From: Lysobacterales bacterium
Lineage (GTDB): Bacteria; Pseudomonadota; Gammaproteobacteria; Xanthomonadales; Rhodanobacteraceae
Direction: 5' to 3'
NCBI GenBank assembly: GCA_017305135.1
Contig: JAFKNA010000007.1
Span: 119,441 to 183,440, forward strand
DNA length: 64,000 bases
Shown: positions 1-9,312 of the stretch, piece by piece
Position numbering within the stretch: the stretch's first letter is position 1
Layout: every line of letters starts with the position of its first letter
The notes under the pieces: model-generated
Databases searched by the model: none
Told to the model about the DNA's origin: nothing
Seen by the model: only the letters and a program-made list of their open reading frames with translations
Position numbers and translations under genes: made by a program

Positions 1-3000
1 GCCGGGGTCTTGAGCCGTCGCAGCCGGTTCGGTCGCACGCGGGCCCACATCGTCCCATCGGGCCTCACCCCGAGGTCCCGAACCTGCAGACCCAGTACCT
101 CGTTGACGCGCGCACCACTCCACGCGAGGTAGTAGGCGGTCCAGTCGGCCAACCGGGCGATGCGTGTATTGGCGAAGTCGTCACCGTGACCTTCCCACGC
201 CTGCTGCCGAAGGATCTCCAGTGCCGTGGCCCGCTCCACCGGCAGGATCAGCGCCGCGTCGGCACGTTGGCGACCGCCCCGGAGCTGCGCGTAGACGAAG
301 CCCAGGTCGAGGTCTGGCACGTCCCATTTGGCGGAGCAGTGCGCGTGGAAGGAAAGGAGGCCCGCGGCGACCTTGCCCCTCGCCTTTTCCGATCCGTCCA
401 GCGCATACCAGTATGCGGCCTCCAGGAGGTCCTCATCCCACCTGGCGTACTCAACTTCGCCTAGCACTTCGACCAGCGCTCCACCGATCCGGTTGAGGTA
501 GGTGGACAGGGTGCGGTAGGCCAATGCCTTGCCACGGTGCGCGCCATCCACGGCCAATGCACGGATCCAATCGCACAGCATGCGTACGACAGGCTGCAGG
601 GCGCGACTCTTGAGTTGTTCGTCCAGTTCGGCGATCACCGCCTTCCGCGCAGTTGCATCGTGCAGGTTGGTGGCGGGGATGACTGCGCCGGTGAGCGGCA
701 GCGACAACTTGCGATGTGCACGCGGAATCGCGCGGCAGAGGGCAAGGTATTGCTTGCGCGCCGGTTGCATCGCTCGGGCAGACGAACCGCTTTCGGCAGG
801 GCCACAGGTCGGGAGTGCTTCTTCCTTGCCGCCCGTGCGCGCCCGATCCGGGCCGACCGGGTCTCCGTCAATGTAGGCCAGTTGCTCCTCCACCGTCGCG
901 TGCGTGGACCCATGGGCCGGATCGAGGCCGAAGCGTGCCGCCGGCGACTTTTCGAAGCGGTTGACGACGGCGGTGGTGCTGCACAGGCGCGCCAGCAAAC
1001 CCGCTTGCTGCCGTCCCTTGGTCGCCCAGGCTGGGAGGATGCGGGCAAGATTGGATTCGATTTCCCTCAGCGAGGGAAGCGGATCATCGGGAAAGGTGTG
1101 CGCCAGGTTGCCGAGCGCCAGTGCGGCCGTCCCCCGCACGGCAACCACATAGCCGTCGGCGAGCGGAACCAGCAGCAAGTCGGGCATCCTCGCCGAGGGG
1201 CGCGACATCTTCCGCGCAGCCAGGATGGCGACGAGACGATCGGGGTCATCCACGCCACCGAACACCGCCAGGGCCTCTGTGGTGCGCGCCACCTGCAACT
1301 CGAAGCTGCGGTCCGGTCGTTTTTCCGCGGACCGCGTCGCCACGTGGTCGCGGAGTGTGTGGATCTGGGTGAGGGCGAGGCAGGCCCCTTGGAAGAACGG
1401 GTTGTCCAACGGCCGCCGGACCGCGAACGGTAGCGGGATTGCGGGCAACGCCTGCCCGGTTCGCTTGGCGACAACGGCCAGCACGCGGCGCAGCGCCCGC
1501 GCGACCGCAATTGCAGCGGATGCATCATCACCCGCGCCTTCGATCAACTCGTCCCTCAGGCGGAACACGTCCGTCTCGTTCACCGAAGGCGCCGGCGCGG
1601 ACTGTGATTCATAGGCGGATGCTATTCCCATCGCGATGACAGCTGGGTGTGACAGCACCACCTGGAGGGCCTGCTCTCGGCGTCGACGAGCACCGTTGTG
1701 CAAGTCCCGTTCCCATTGTGCATGGGCAATACGTGCAGCCTGCTCCGATTGGTCGATCCGCGGGCTCCAGTCCTGAAGCGGGGGCAGGCCGACATCCGGC
1801 GGAGCCGCCGCCGAAGGCGGCCCCTCAGCGATTGGGCGATGCACCCGCCATCCCTGGTTGCGCAGCAACCGGTCCAGCCACGGCTGGATCTGGCCCAGCA
1901 CCTCGGAAGGAATGGTCGGCGACTGCTGAGAGAAAGGGTACCCGTCCGCATCCAGGTGCCCAAGCTGCATGTTGACCAGGGCAGGATGCGCGCCCGTCTC
2001 GATGCCGCGCGTACGTATGTAGGTGCGGCCCCAGTTCCACGGCAACGCTCCCCATTCAACCGGAGACCTCGCCTTGAGGCCTGCGATAGTGGGGCGGACG
2101 ATCTGGCCCCGTGCGTCGAAATCCGACAGAAGCGGGGCACGGCCGGCGAGCACCTGCCCGATGGCATCTCTCATGGGCGGGGACTTGGCGGCCCATTGCG
2201 TCAGGTGATCCAAATAAATCGCGATCTGCTCGCATGTGACGCTGGCAAGGCAGACCAGGCGCGGATCGTGCGCGACATCGATACGCTTGTCGCAGAGGAG
2301 GGCCGCTCCCGTGCGCAAATCAATGTCGTGGCGAGTCAGCTCGAACAGCGCCTCGGTCGGCCGATGTCCGATCGTCGTGATGACCATCCTGGCCAGATGG
2401 TCCAGCAGGCGCCGATGCTCGCGCAGCTCGGGCGCTTCCTCGCCAGATTCATGGGATTTATGGGAGAAGTCGCCGCTGGATGCGGCGAGAAGCCTGGCCG
2501 ACTGCGGCTTGACCAGCAGTGCGGAGCCCACCCGATCGCCCGGCGCCTGAATCGGTGTGGTGGAATGCTGCTGAAAGTGGGAGCACACCGCCTGGCAGTA
2601 TGCAGCGGCGACATCTTTGCGACGTGGGGCGTAATAGTGCTGCTGCGCCGAAGGCCGGCCGAACGAGTCTCCACAGATCAGTTGCGACATGGCCAGGTCG
2701 CCCGTCGCTTCCATCAGCTGCGGGCCAAGGCTCCGCCTCAGGGTAGCGACGGTCAGATCTATCCCCATGTCCCCGCTGAGTGTCCGCGCTGCCTCGGCCG
2801 CAAGCCGGTCAAGTGCGGGGAGATCGAGTTCCGCGATCTGCTGCAGGGTCGACCGATGCGCCCTGAGGAGCCTGGCGAACGATCGCGGCAGGGGCAGCGA
2901 GATCAACTCGGTTGCAGGGATGAGCCACTCACGCTGCGCGGGATCCGGCCGAAAGTATCCTGGTGCGCTCTCGCCACCCATTCCCTCGGTTTGCTCACTG

Positions 3001-4145
3001 CCGCGCTCGTGCCAATACGGCGGGAAATCGATCGACCCCTGCTCGAGGTTGATTCGCAACCCGGACAGCTCCGTGCTCCCGGAGTTTGCGCACATCGCTC
3101 GTATGCCGGCGCTGGTCCGCCCGCTCATGGCCTTGAGCAGACACACCCAGCGCCCGATGGCTGCGTCGGCTGGCAGCCCCTCTTGCTCGAGCGACTCGTT
3201 GAGGGCGCGCAGGGCCGCTCCATAGACATCGGGCGGCAAAGCATCCGGATGAAGCGTCAAGAGCAGCGTGTTGCGGCTCCAGACCGTCTGCCGCGCACGG
3301 TATTCGGCTCTGCGTCGCCGGATCGTCCCAGTTCCGTAACCCGGCACGAGGACCAGATCCACCGGCGAGCTGAATTCTTCGGGTGGCTCTCCCGGCAGTT
3401 GGTCCGGCAGCGGGATCCGACGCCTGAGAGGAATGACGACAGGGCGGCCTGCATCGATCTCGTCCTGATTACCGGGTCTAACGCCCGGGCCTCGGGGCCC
3501 CGACGTAGGCGGCGGAGCGGGGCCTCGCGGGCCAATCGCCGGCGGGAGCGCGCCGGTTTCGTCGCTGAGGAACTGCCAGAATCCACCTTGCCATGCGTCG
3601 CGCAAGCCGCCGTGCGACACAGCGTCGAACGATTCGAGCGCACCGATCGCGGACTGCATGTCTGCAGCCCGTGCCAGCTCGGTGAGGATCCGGTCCAGTG
3701 CCTGGGCCGCTCGTGAGCCGGGCGAGCGGACAGCGGCGCGAAGTGCTGACGCGATCGCGTCGCGATGCTGGCGGGGTACATCGCCGCGTGCCCGCCAGCC
3801 GCGCAATGCAACCCAGTACAGACCACGCAACACCAGCAGGCCACGTCCCGCCCGCCGCCCCAGCCCGATGATCGCTCCGGCGGCGCCATACTCACCGGAC
3901 AGCACGGTAACCACGCCGCCACGTTGTGCTGCAGGCACCCGGCTTGCGGCGACCTCGCGTAAATCCTCCAGGGCTACCCGCACGGCATCCCCGCCCGCGT
4001 GCGGAAGGAGCCAAGGGATTTCGGCGATCAGTTCCAGCAGCGCGTCGGCCAACCACACGCGCTCGGCGTCGCCGGGCAGAGGGAAGAGGGCGGCGCATTC
4101 CGCCCCAAGCCCCGCGAGCAGATCCGATTCGCCAAGGAGTCCCAT
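1..4145 (-). CDS. Giant tandem tyrosine-recombinase-like protein (C-terminus beyond window edge)
   Basis: I read this frame codon by codon from ATG at 4145 to base 1 and found no stop, giving at least 1381 residues. A first recombinase-like core lies at about residues 585-745: the box I arginine is in GHRPTEALFELTRHDIDL (R595), a box II-like arginine is R707 in the stretch WNWGRTYIRTRGIETG, and a QLGH histidine (H730) is followed by Y736. The first histidine of HxxR is replaced and the tyrosine is closer to GH than usual, so this core may be divergent or inactive. A second core starts near residue 1330 with SGARVNEVLGLQVRDLG (R1346) after a helical stretch resembling a core-binding domain (about 1200-1300); it is cut by the window edge. 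Residues 1-500 match nothing I recognise. GTG at 4151 is an alternative start. Its position beside a tRNA fragment suggests it mobilises an island lying to the left. Confidence 0.75.
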   Translation of the reverse strand, partial: MGLLGESDLLAGLGAECAALFPLPGDAERVWLADALLELIAEIPWLLPHAGGDAVRVALEDLREVAASRVPAAQRGGVVTVLSGEYGAAGAIIGLGRRAGRGLLVLRGLYWVALRGWRARGDVPRQHRDAIASALRAAVRSPGSRAAQALDRILTELARAADMQSAIGALESFDAVSHGGLRDAWQGGFWQFLSDETGALPPAIGPRGPAPPPTSGPRGPGVRPGNQDEIDAGRPVVIPLRRRIPLPDQLPGEPPEEFSSPVDLVLVPGYGTGTIRRRRAEYRARQTVWSRNTLLLTLHPDALPPDVYGAALRALNESLEQEGLPADAAIGRWVCLLKAMSGRTSAGIRAMCANSGSTELSGLRINLEQGSIDFPPYWHERGSEQTEGMGGESAPGYFRPDPAQREWLIPATELISLPLPRSFARLLRAHRSTLQQIAELDLPALDRLAAEAARTLSGDMGIDLTVATLRRSLGPQLMEATGDLAMSQLICGDSFGRPSAQQHYYAPRRKDVAAAYCQAVCSHFQQHSTTPIQAPGDRVGSALLVKPQSARLLAASSGDFSHKSHESGEEAPELREHRRLLDHLARMVITTIGHRPTEALFELTRHDIDLRTGAALLCDKRIDVAHDPRLVCLASVTCEQIAIYLDHLTQWAAKSPPMRDAIGQVLAGRAPLLSDFDARGQIVRPTIAGLKARSPVEWGALPWNWGRTYIRTRGIETGAHPALVNMQLGHLDADGYPFSQQSPTIPSEVLGQIQPWLDRLLRNQGWRVHRPIAEGPPSAAAPPDVGLPPLQDWSPRIDQSEQAARIAHAQWERDLHNGARRRREQALQVVLSHPAVIAMGIASAYESQSAPAPSVNETDVFRLRDELIEGAGDDASAAIAVARALRRVLAVVAKRTGQALPAIPLPFAVRRPLDNPFFQGACLALTQIHTLRDHVATRSAEKRPDRSFELQVARTTEALAVFGGVDDPDRLVAILAARKMSRPSARMPDLLLVPLADGYVVAVRGTAALALGNLAHTFPDDPLPSLREIESNLARILPAWATKGRQQAGLLARLCSTTAVVNRFEKSPAARFGLDPAHGSTHATVEEQLAYIDGDPVGPDRARTGGKEEALPTCGPAESGSSARAMQPARKQYLALCRAIPRAHRKLSLPLTGAVIPATNLHDATARKAVIAELDEQLKSRALQPVVRMLCDWIRALAVDGAHRGKALAYRTLSTYLNRIGGALVEVLGEVEYARWDEDLLEAAYWYALDGSEKARGKVAAGLLSFHAHCSAKWDVPDLDLGFVYAQLRGGRQRADAALILPVERATALEILRQQAWEGHGDDFANTRIARLADWTAYYLAWSGARVNEVLGLQVRDLGVRPDGTMWARVRPNRLRRLKTP

Positions 4146-4316
4146 GCTCACGGAGCATACGGGCTTCGGGACGCGTTTTGTATGCTTGTTGCGAGCTCCT
4201 GTGTTCTCAGGTGACGTGCGCTGTGGGCTGCCCTGTGTTTAAATCTCGTCTAGGTGCGTAGATTTAGGACATACGGCGTACTTTGTAGTTTCATAAGTCC
4301 ATCCAATGTCCAAGGT

Positions 4317-4351
4317 CTCATAATGTGGTTCGATCCCACCCATAGCCACCA
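4317..4351 (+). other. tRNA 3'-end fragment (best match tRNA-Met): probable attachment site
   Basis: The sequence reads as a T-arm (GTGG, loop TTCGATC, CCAC) followed by the acceptor 3' strand CCATAGCC and an encoded CCA. CTCATAAT just upstream resembles the anticodon loop of elongator tRNA-Met. No D-arm or 5' acceptor strand precedes it, so this is a fragment, not a gene. Its CCA end points right, so the integrated element should lie to the left and the intact tRNA should be left of base 1. The 170 bases between the fragment and the recombinase start are relatively AT-rich and carry a small inverted repeat (AAATCT at 4241 and AGATTT at 4260) but no gene. Confidence 0.65.
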
Positions 4352-4373
4352 AATTCAAGCACTTGGCTTCCAG

Positions 4374-4394
4374 AGCCCGCCTCCGACGCGGGCT
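4374..4394 (+). terminator. Hairpin downstream of the tRNA fragment
   Basis: A 7-bp perfect stem AGCCCGC/GCGGGCT with a 7-base loop lies 22 bases after the CCA, followed by a short T-rich stretch. This is the usual position of a tRNA terminator, supporting the view that the sequence to the right is the original chromosomal downstream flank. The rest of the gap to 4535 shows no gene. Confidence 0.55.
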
Positions 4395-4535
4395 TGTTCG
4401 TGCCCGGCTGGAGGTTCCAGGTCTCCTTCAACGCGGATGCCTGGTGGGAACCGAGGCCATTAGGAGAGCAACAGTGGGTCGCGACCGAAGCCCTGCGCGA
4501 GACCGGGACGCCGCCGGTCGCCTGCACGCAGGCTC

Positions 4536-5186
4536 CTACGGCAAAGCGATCGGCGACGAAGCGATCGCGGCCTCGAGCAACGGTTTGGCCCATTCAGGAG
4601 TGTTGTCGAGCGACTCCAGGTTGGACGGCCACACCAGCTGGCCCGCCCTCATCTCCATGACCAGGATCGGATCGGGCACCGCCTCGCCTGCACCGGCGGC
4701 TTCGGCGCTGTTGTCATAGACCTGCAGGTGCGCCAGCCGTGGCATGAGCGCGATCAGGTTCAGCAGTGCGGCCGGGTATCGTTCGCGGATCATGGCTTCG
4801 GGGATGTCGTGTCCGCCGCGGGCCACGCGCGCCTTCACCCGCCCGATGTGCAACTCTGGCGACGAGAGGCCGCAGAACCACATCAGCACGTCGTGCGTCT
4901 CTGACGCCCGGGCGATCTTCGCGGGGACGCTGCGTCCGCCCAGCGTGGTCTCGAACGCGTGGTTCAGGCCGTGGGCGATCGCCTCGTCCAACCGACGCAT
5001 TCCCTCGTTCCACGCAATCCCGTTTGCCCTGGGCTGATCGCAATCCATCGCCGCCATGACTTCGCGGGCGAAAGTGTCCGGGTTGAACCAGCCCAGGCCG
5101 TCCCGCTCAAGCAGGTGGCCGCCGACCGAACTCTTGCCGGCACCGTTGACGCCGGCGAGCACGAAGAGGACGGGCCGCTCAGTCAA
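4536..5186 (-). CDS. Zeta-like P-loop kinase toxin
   Basis: 216 residues from a TTG start that overlaps the antitoxin stop by four bases (TTGA). A Walker A motif GVNGAGKSS sits about 10 residues from the N-terminus, followed by FNPDTFAREV and FETTLGG, the pattern of zeta-toxin/UDP-N-acetylglucosamine-kinase-like P-loop proteins that phosphorylate small substrates. The longer frame reaching 5588 only adds antisense-like residues over the antitoxin gene, so I chose the short form. Translational coupling behind a Phd-like gene argues for a toxin-antitoxin pair. Zeta toxins are classically paired with epsilon, so the partner is atypical. A non-toxic housekeeping kinase of the same fold cannot be excluded. 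Confidence 0.75.
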   Translation of the reverse strand: MTERPVLFVLAGVNGAGKSSVGGHLLERDGLGWFNPDTFAREVMAAMDCDQPRANGIAWNEGMRRLDEAIAHGLNHAFETTLGGRSVPAKIARASETHDVLMWFCGLSSPELHIGRVKARVARGGHDIPEAMIRERYPAALLNLIALMPRLAHLQVYDNSAEAAGAGEAVPDPILVMEMRAGQLVWPSNLESLDNTPEWAKPLLEAAIASSPIALP

Positions 5187-5539
5187 TGGCTCGCCCCTGC
5201 CTTGACCTTCCCGCGGAGCCTGGCCGGGCCGGCCATCACGCCGCGCAACCGGTCGGCGGCGCCGGCCGCGCGCAGGGAAGCCAGGCGGTCGTCGAAGCGA
5301 CGCCGCAGCGCATCCAGCGTTGCAGTGGCCGAGGCGTTGGCTTCGTTCAAGGCCTGCATGATGGCGTCGTACGCCTCGGTGGAGAGAATTACCGCCTCGG
5401 GGACGTTGTGGTTCGTCACCGCCACCGTGCCCGTGCGGCTGACCGATTTCATCACCCCGCGCCACCCGAGCTTCTTCAGGTCGGATGCGGGCGTGCGGGG
5501 AAGATCTTCGAGCGCGTCGAGTTTCAGGGCGGGCAACAT
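5183..5539 (-). CDS. Phd/YefM-like antitoxin
   Basis: 118 residues from ATG at 5539. The N-terminal half (SDLKKLGWRGVMKSVSRTG, VAVTNHNVPEAVILS, TEAYDAIM) has the beta-hairpin and helix pattern of the Phd/YefM antitoxin fold, in which the N-terminus binds operator DNA and the C-terminus wraps the toxin. The C-terminal half is a predicted helix rich in Ala and Arg (ATLDALRRRFDDRLASLR). It precedes and overlaps the P-loop toxin gene, consistent with autoregulation of both from the region above 5540. The longer upstream reading to 5722 begins in low-quality sequence and is not favoured. Confidence 0.75.
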   Translation of the reverse strand: MLPALKLDALEDLPRTPASDLKKLGWRGVMKSVSRTGTVAVTNHNVPEAVILSTEAYDAIMQALNEANASATATLDALRRRFDDRLASLRAAGAADRLRGVMAGPARLRGKVKAGASH

Positions 5540-6038
5540 GGCATCTCCAGCATTGAGGCTGAGGCCAACATACCCTTTTTTGCACCATTCGGGGGGGAAT
5601 TGGCCTGAAAGGCCCATCCCCGGCTCTGCTGACCCAAGGCTGCGACAGCCAAGGTCCAACCCTCGCCGGTGGCCTACAGTCGGAGCAGGCGACGCGTGCG
5701 ACAGAGTTCCGGCGCCGGACACAAGCGGAACTGCGCAGGTCGGGGCTACGCCCCCGACCTCCCGCTAGGGGTAACCTCTTGGTGCGCGAGTCGGTGAACG
5801 GCGAGATCTACTACGACAACGACGTGTCGAGCGTGGAAGAAATCGGCGGGCGTAGCGGTGACGCTACTCCAGCCAAACCGGAAGCGGTGCCCGTTTCCGC
5901 CGACAGGCACACTCTAGCGAGCCTGCTGGCGAGGGGCAACGCGGCCGGTGAAGAAGAATCGGGAAGCTTCTCCCTGGCCGACCCCGCCGCGGCACCGATG
6001 GCATACTGCCCCGGGGTAAACCGGGGGCCGCGCAGGGC
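5540..6038. other. Intergenic region between the TA pair and hsdR
   Basis: This 499-base gap should hold the divergent promoters of the toxin-antitoxin operon and hsdR. A 9-bp perfect inverted repeat AGGTCGGGG/CCCCGACCT (5737-5745 and 5752-5760) lies mid-gap. A plus-strand reading frame at 5779-6042 (87 codons, beginning VRESVNGEIYYDND) overlaps the start of hsdR in another frame. Its first 20 residues look protein-like and the rest does not, so it may be the remnant of a displaced gene. I do not call it as a gene. Confidence 0.4.
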
Positions 6039-9000
6039 ATGAAGGAAAACCACCTCGAAGACGCCTGCCTCGATTGGCTGGCCAGCATCGGCTGGACCGT
6101 AATCGAAGGCGATGCGGCTGCGCCCGGCGGCGAACTCGACGCGCGCGAGCGCTGGTCGGATGTGGTGCTGGCGCCCCGACTGCACGACGCCATCAAGCGC
6201 CTCAACCCGGCGCTTTCCGCGGCCGAAGTCGACACCGTGGTCGCGAAGGTCGCCGGCTACGGCCACCAGTCGCTGGTCGACGGCAACCGAGAGGTCTATG
6301 ACTGGCTGCGCAACGGCGTGCCGCTGGAGCGAACCGCGAGTGATGGCCGGCGCGAAGTCCTGCGCGTGCCCGTGATCGATTTCGCCGGCAGCAATGATCT
6401 TCTCGCCGTGCGCCAGTTCACCGTGCAGGGCGGCAAGCTGCGGCGGCCGGACATCGTGCTGTTCGTCAACGGCCTGCCGCTGGTGGTGATCGAGCTGAAG
6501 AACCCGGCCGATCTCAACGCCGACTTCGAATCCGCCTGGAACCAGATCCAGAACTACAAGGCCGAGATCCCGCAGCTGTTCTGGTTCAACCTGCTGAGTG
6601 TCGTCTCCGATGGCACCGTGGCGCGCTACGGCTCGCTCAGCGCGGAGCTCTCGCGCTACTCGCGCTGGCGGCTGCTCGGTGGCAGAAAGGTCGGCAAGGA
6701 ACAACTGGAACTCGAAGTCCTGATGCGCGGGCTGCTGGAACCCGCCACCCTGCTCGACTTCTTCCGCGGCTTTGTCGCCTACGGCGGGGCCGACGGCGGC
6801 GCCAGCTTCAAGATCATCGCCCAGTGGCACCAGTACCACGGCGTGAAGAAGGCCGTCGCGCGCGCGGTGGAGGCACTCACCCAACGCAAGGACGGCAAGG
6901 GCGGCGTGATCTGGTTCACGCAAGGGTCGGGCAAGTCGCTGCTGGCGCTGTTCTACGTGATGGCACTGCGCGACCGGCCGGAGTTCCGCAACCCGACCGT
7001 GGTGATGGTCACCGACCGCAACGACCTGGACGGCCAGCTCTACGAGACCTTCGCCGACAGCGCCTGGTCGCTGCGCGCGACGCCCGTGCAGGCCGACAGC
7101 CGCGAGGACCTGCGCCGGCATCTTTCACAGGTGCAGGCCGGCGGCGTGTTCTTCACCACCATCAACAAGTTCGCGCCCGAGCCGGGACAAACCTCCGTGC
7201 CGGTGCTCTGCGAGCGCGACAACGTGGTGGTGATCGCCGACGAAGCACACCGCACCCAGTACGGCTTCCGCGCCGATCTGGACACGAAGACCGGCAAGAC
7301 CAGGTACGGCCTTGCCAAATACATGCGCGACGCCCTGCCGAACGCGATCTATCTCGGCATGACCGGCACGCCGGTGAGCCTGGACGACCGCGATACCGAG
7401 GCGGTGTTCGGCAGCTACGTCGATGTCTACGACATGATCGCCGCGCAGGAAGACGAGGCGGTGGTGCCGGTCAGCTACGAGTCCCGGATCATCGAACTGC
7501 GTTTCAACGAGGCCGAAAAGCAGGCGCTGATGGACGAGTTCCTCGATGCCACGGGCGATGAGGACGAAGCCGAGCAGGACCGCACCGCCAGCCGCTACAC
7601 CCGGCTGGAGGCCCTGGCCATGGCCGACGGCCGGCTGGCGACGCTGGCCAGTGACCTGGTGGCGCACTGGGAAGCGCGCAAGGAATCGGTGGCCGGCAAG
7701 GCGATGATCGTGGCCGTCTCACGCGAGGCGGCGGTGCGCCTGTACAACGAGATCGTGAAGCTGCGCCCGGACTGGCACTCGGACGACATCAACGGCGGCC
7801 GGATCAAGGTGGTGATGACCGGCACTTCGGCCGACCCGCCGCACTACCAGCCGCACCGTACCGACAAGGCCGACCGCAAGTTGCTGGAGAAGCGCTTCAA
7901 GCAGTCCCCCGACGACCTGAAGCCGGGCGAAGTGCCGCTGGAGCTGGTGATCGTGCGTGACATGTGGCTGACCGGCTTCGACGCCCCGCCCGTGCACACC
8001 CTGTACGTGGACAAGCCCATGCAGGGCCACGGCCTGATGCAGGCAATTGCCCGCACCAACCGCATCTGGCAGGACAAGCCCGGCGGCCTGGTGGTGGACT
8101 ACATCGGCATCGGCGAGGAGCTGAAGAAGGCGATCCGCCAGTACACCCGCGACAGCGGCGCCGAGCGCGAGCCGGTGGATACCTCAGGCGCCGCCCTCGG
8201 CGTCGTGCTCGACACGCTGGACGTGATCCGCACGGAGTTCTTCAAGGGCTTCGATTACAGCGGGTTTGAAGATCCCAAGCGGGCGCTTGCCCTGCTCGCG
8301 CCGGCGATCGAACACATCCTCACCCTCGATCCCGAGCCCGACGACAAGGGCCGCAACCGCGGCGTGCGCGCCTACCAGGACCAGGTCGCCAGGCTCACCC
8401 ACGCCCAGGCGCTCGCCGGTACCCGGCCCGAGGCCATGGCCGTGCGCGAGGAAATCGCCTTCTTCCAGGCGGTGCGCGTGAGCCTGATCAAACTCACCCG
8501 CTCGGCCAGCGGGAGGTCGCGGCTGGAGAAGGAAGCCGCGCTGCGCCAGCTTGTCGCCAAGGGCGTGCTGGTCGAAGGCGTCAACGATCTCTACCGCACG
8601 CTCGGGCTCGAGAAACCCGACATCAGCCTGCTTGACGAGCAGTTCCTCGCCCAGATCCGCGAGATGCCGACGAAGAATCTCGCCGCCGAACTCCTGGAGC
8701 GCCTGCTCGCCGACCGCATCCGCTCACGCGGCCAGAAGAACGTGCTGCAGGGCAAGGAATTCGCAGCCCGCCTCGAAGCAGCCATCAACCGCTATCAGAA
8801 CCGCGGCCTCACCACCGTCGAGGTGATCGAGGAGCTGATCCGCCTGGCCCGCGAGATCAACGAGGCCCGCCCGCCGGACGGCATGACCGAGGAGGAATTC
8901 GCCTTCTACCAGGCGCTGGCCGAAAACGAATCGGCCGTGCGCGAACTCGGCCACCCGGTCCTCCGCGCACTCGCTCAGGAACTCACCGACAAGCTGCGCA

Positions 9001-9179
9001 AATCCGCGACGATCAACTGGCAGAACCGCAAGGACTCCCGCGCGAAGATGGTTGCGATGGTCAAGGTGCTGCTGGCGACGCACCGGTATCCGCCGGACCA
9101 GCAGCCCGAGACGATCGAGAAGGTGATTACGCAGGCGGAGTTGTTGGCGGATGCGTGGGCGGGGTGCGTCCGCCGTTAG
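6039..9179 (+). CDS. hsdR: Type I restriction enzyme R subunit (copy 1)
   Basis: 1046 residues, the usual length for HsdR, the subunit that translocates DNA with ATP and cleaves it. An N-terminal RecB-type nuclease domain has RRPDIVLF followed by VVIELKN (E152, K154). The SF2 helicase core carries Walker A QGSGKS (K299), the DEAH box IADEAHRTQYG (residues 401-404) and motif III MTGTPVS. A helical C-terminal region presumably docks on the methyltransferase. The start is supported by MKENHLED, which matches MNENHLEV at the start of the second hsdR. Unusually, it is on the strand opposite to hsdM and hsdS and converges on their operon. Confidence 0.95.
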   Translation: MKENHLEDACLDWLASIGWTVIEGDAAAPGGELDARERWSDVVLAPRLHDAIKRLNPALSAAEVDTVVAKVAGYGHQSLVDGNREVYDWLRNGVPLERTASDGRREVLRVPVIDFAGSNDLLAVRQFTVQGGKLRRPDIVLFVNGLPLVVIELKNPADLNADFESAWNQIQNYKAEIPQLFWFNLLSVVSDGTVARYGSLSAELSRYSRWRLLGGRKVGKEQLELEVLMRGLLEPATLLDFFRGFVAYGGADGGASFKIIAQWHQYHGVKKAVARAVEALTQRKDGKGGVIWFTQGSGKSLLALFYVMALRDRPEFRNPTVVMVTDRNDLDGQLYETFADSAWSLRATPVQADSREDLRRHLSQVQAGGVFFTTINKFAPEPGQTSVPVLCERDNVVVIADEAHRTQYGFRADLDTKTGKTRYGLAKYMRDALPNAIYLGMTGTPVSLDDRDTEAVFGSYVDVYDMIAAQEDEAVVPVSYESRIIELRFNEAEKQALMDEFLDATGDEDEAEQDRTASRYTRLEALAMADGRLATLASDLVAHWEARKESVAGKAMIVAVSREAAVRLYNEIVKLRPDWHSDDINGGRIKVVMTGTSADPPHYQPHRTDKADRKLLEKRFKQSPDDLKPGEVPLELVIVRDMWLTGFDAPPVHTLYVDKPMQGHGLMQAIARTNRIWQDKPGGLVVDYIGIGEELKKAIRQYTRDSGAEREPVDTSGAALGVVLDTLDVIRTEFFKGFDYSGFEDPKRALALLAPAIEHILTLDPEPDDKGRNRGVRAYQDQVARLTHAQALAGTRPEAMAVREEIAFFQAVRVSLIKLTRSASGRSRLEKEAALRQLVAKGVLVEGVNDLYRTLGLEKPDISLLDEQFLAQIREMPTKNLAAELLERLLADRIRSRGQKNVLQGKEFAARLEAAINRYQNRGLTTVEVIEELIRLAREINEARPPDGMTEEEFAFYQALAENESAVRELGHPVLRALAQELTDKLRKSATINWQNRKDSRAKMVAMVKVLLATHRYPPDQQPETIEKVITQAELLADAWAGCVRR

Positions 9180-9312
9180 CGACGACCCGTAGCCGAATAG
9201 ATGCGGTCCCGCCCCGCCAGGCGCGGCTCAATAAACCTACTTTAGGAACGCAGAAGAGCGGGCATCGCAGCGTCTTGCATTCGCTCAATGCAAGCCAGAC
9301 TTCGATCGCACC

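Noticed and set aside
1698..3716. Plus-strand frame of 672 codons within the giant recombinase gene
   Set aside because: Arg/Gly/Pro-rich shadow composition without recognisable motifs; the minus strand has a longer continuous frame with recombinase signatures.
4317..4351. Intact tRNA-Met gene
   Set aside because: No acceptor 5' strand, D-arm or complete anticodon stem precedes the T-arm.
4318..4593. Minus-strand frame of 91 codons ending GYGWDRTTL
   Set aside because: The ending is the translated complement of the tRNA T-arm, a familiar annotation artefact; no other support.
5187..5588. N-terminal extension of the zeta-like protein over the antitoxin gene
   Set aside because: The extra residues are Arg/Pro-rich shadow sequence and the Walker A motif would be placed too far from the N-terminus.
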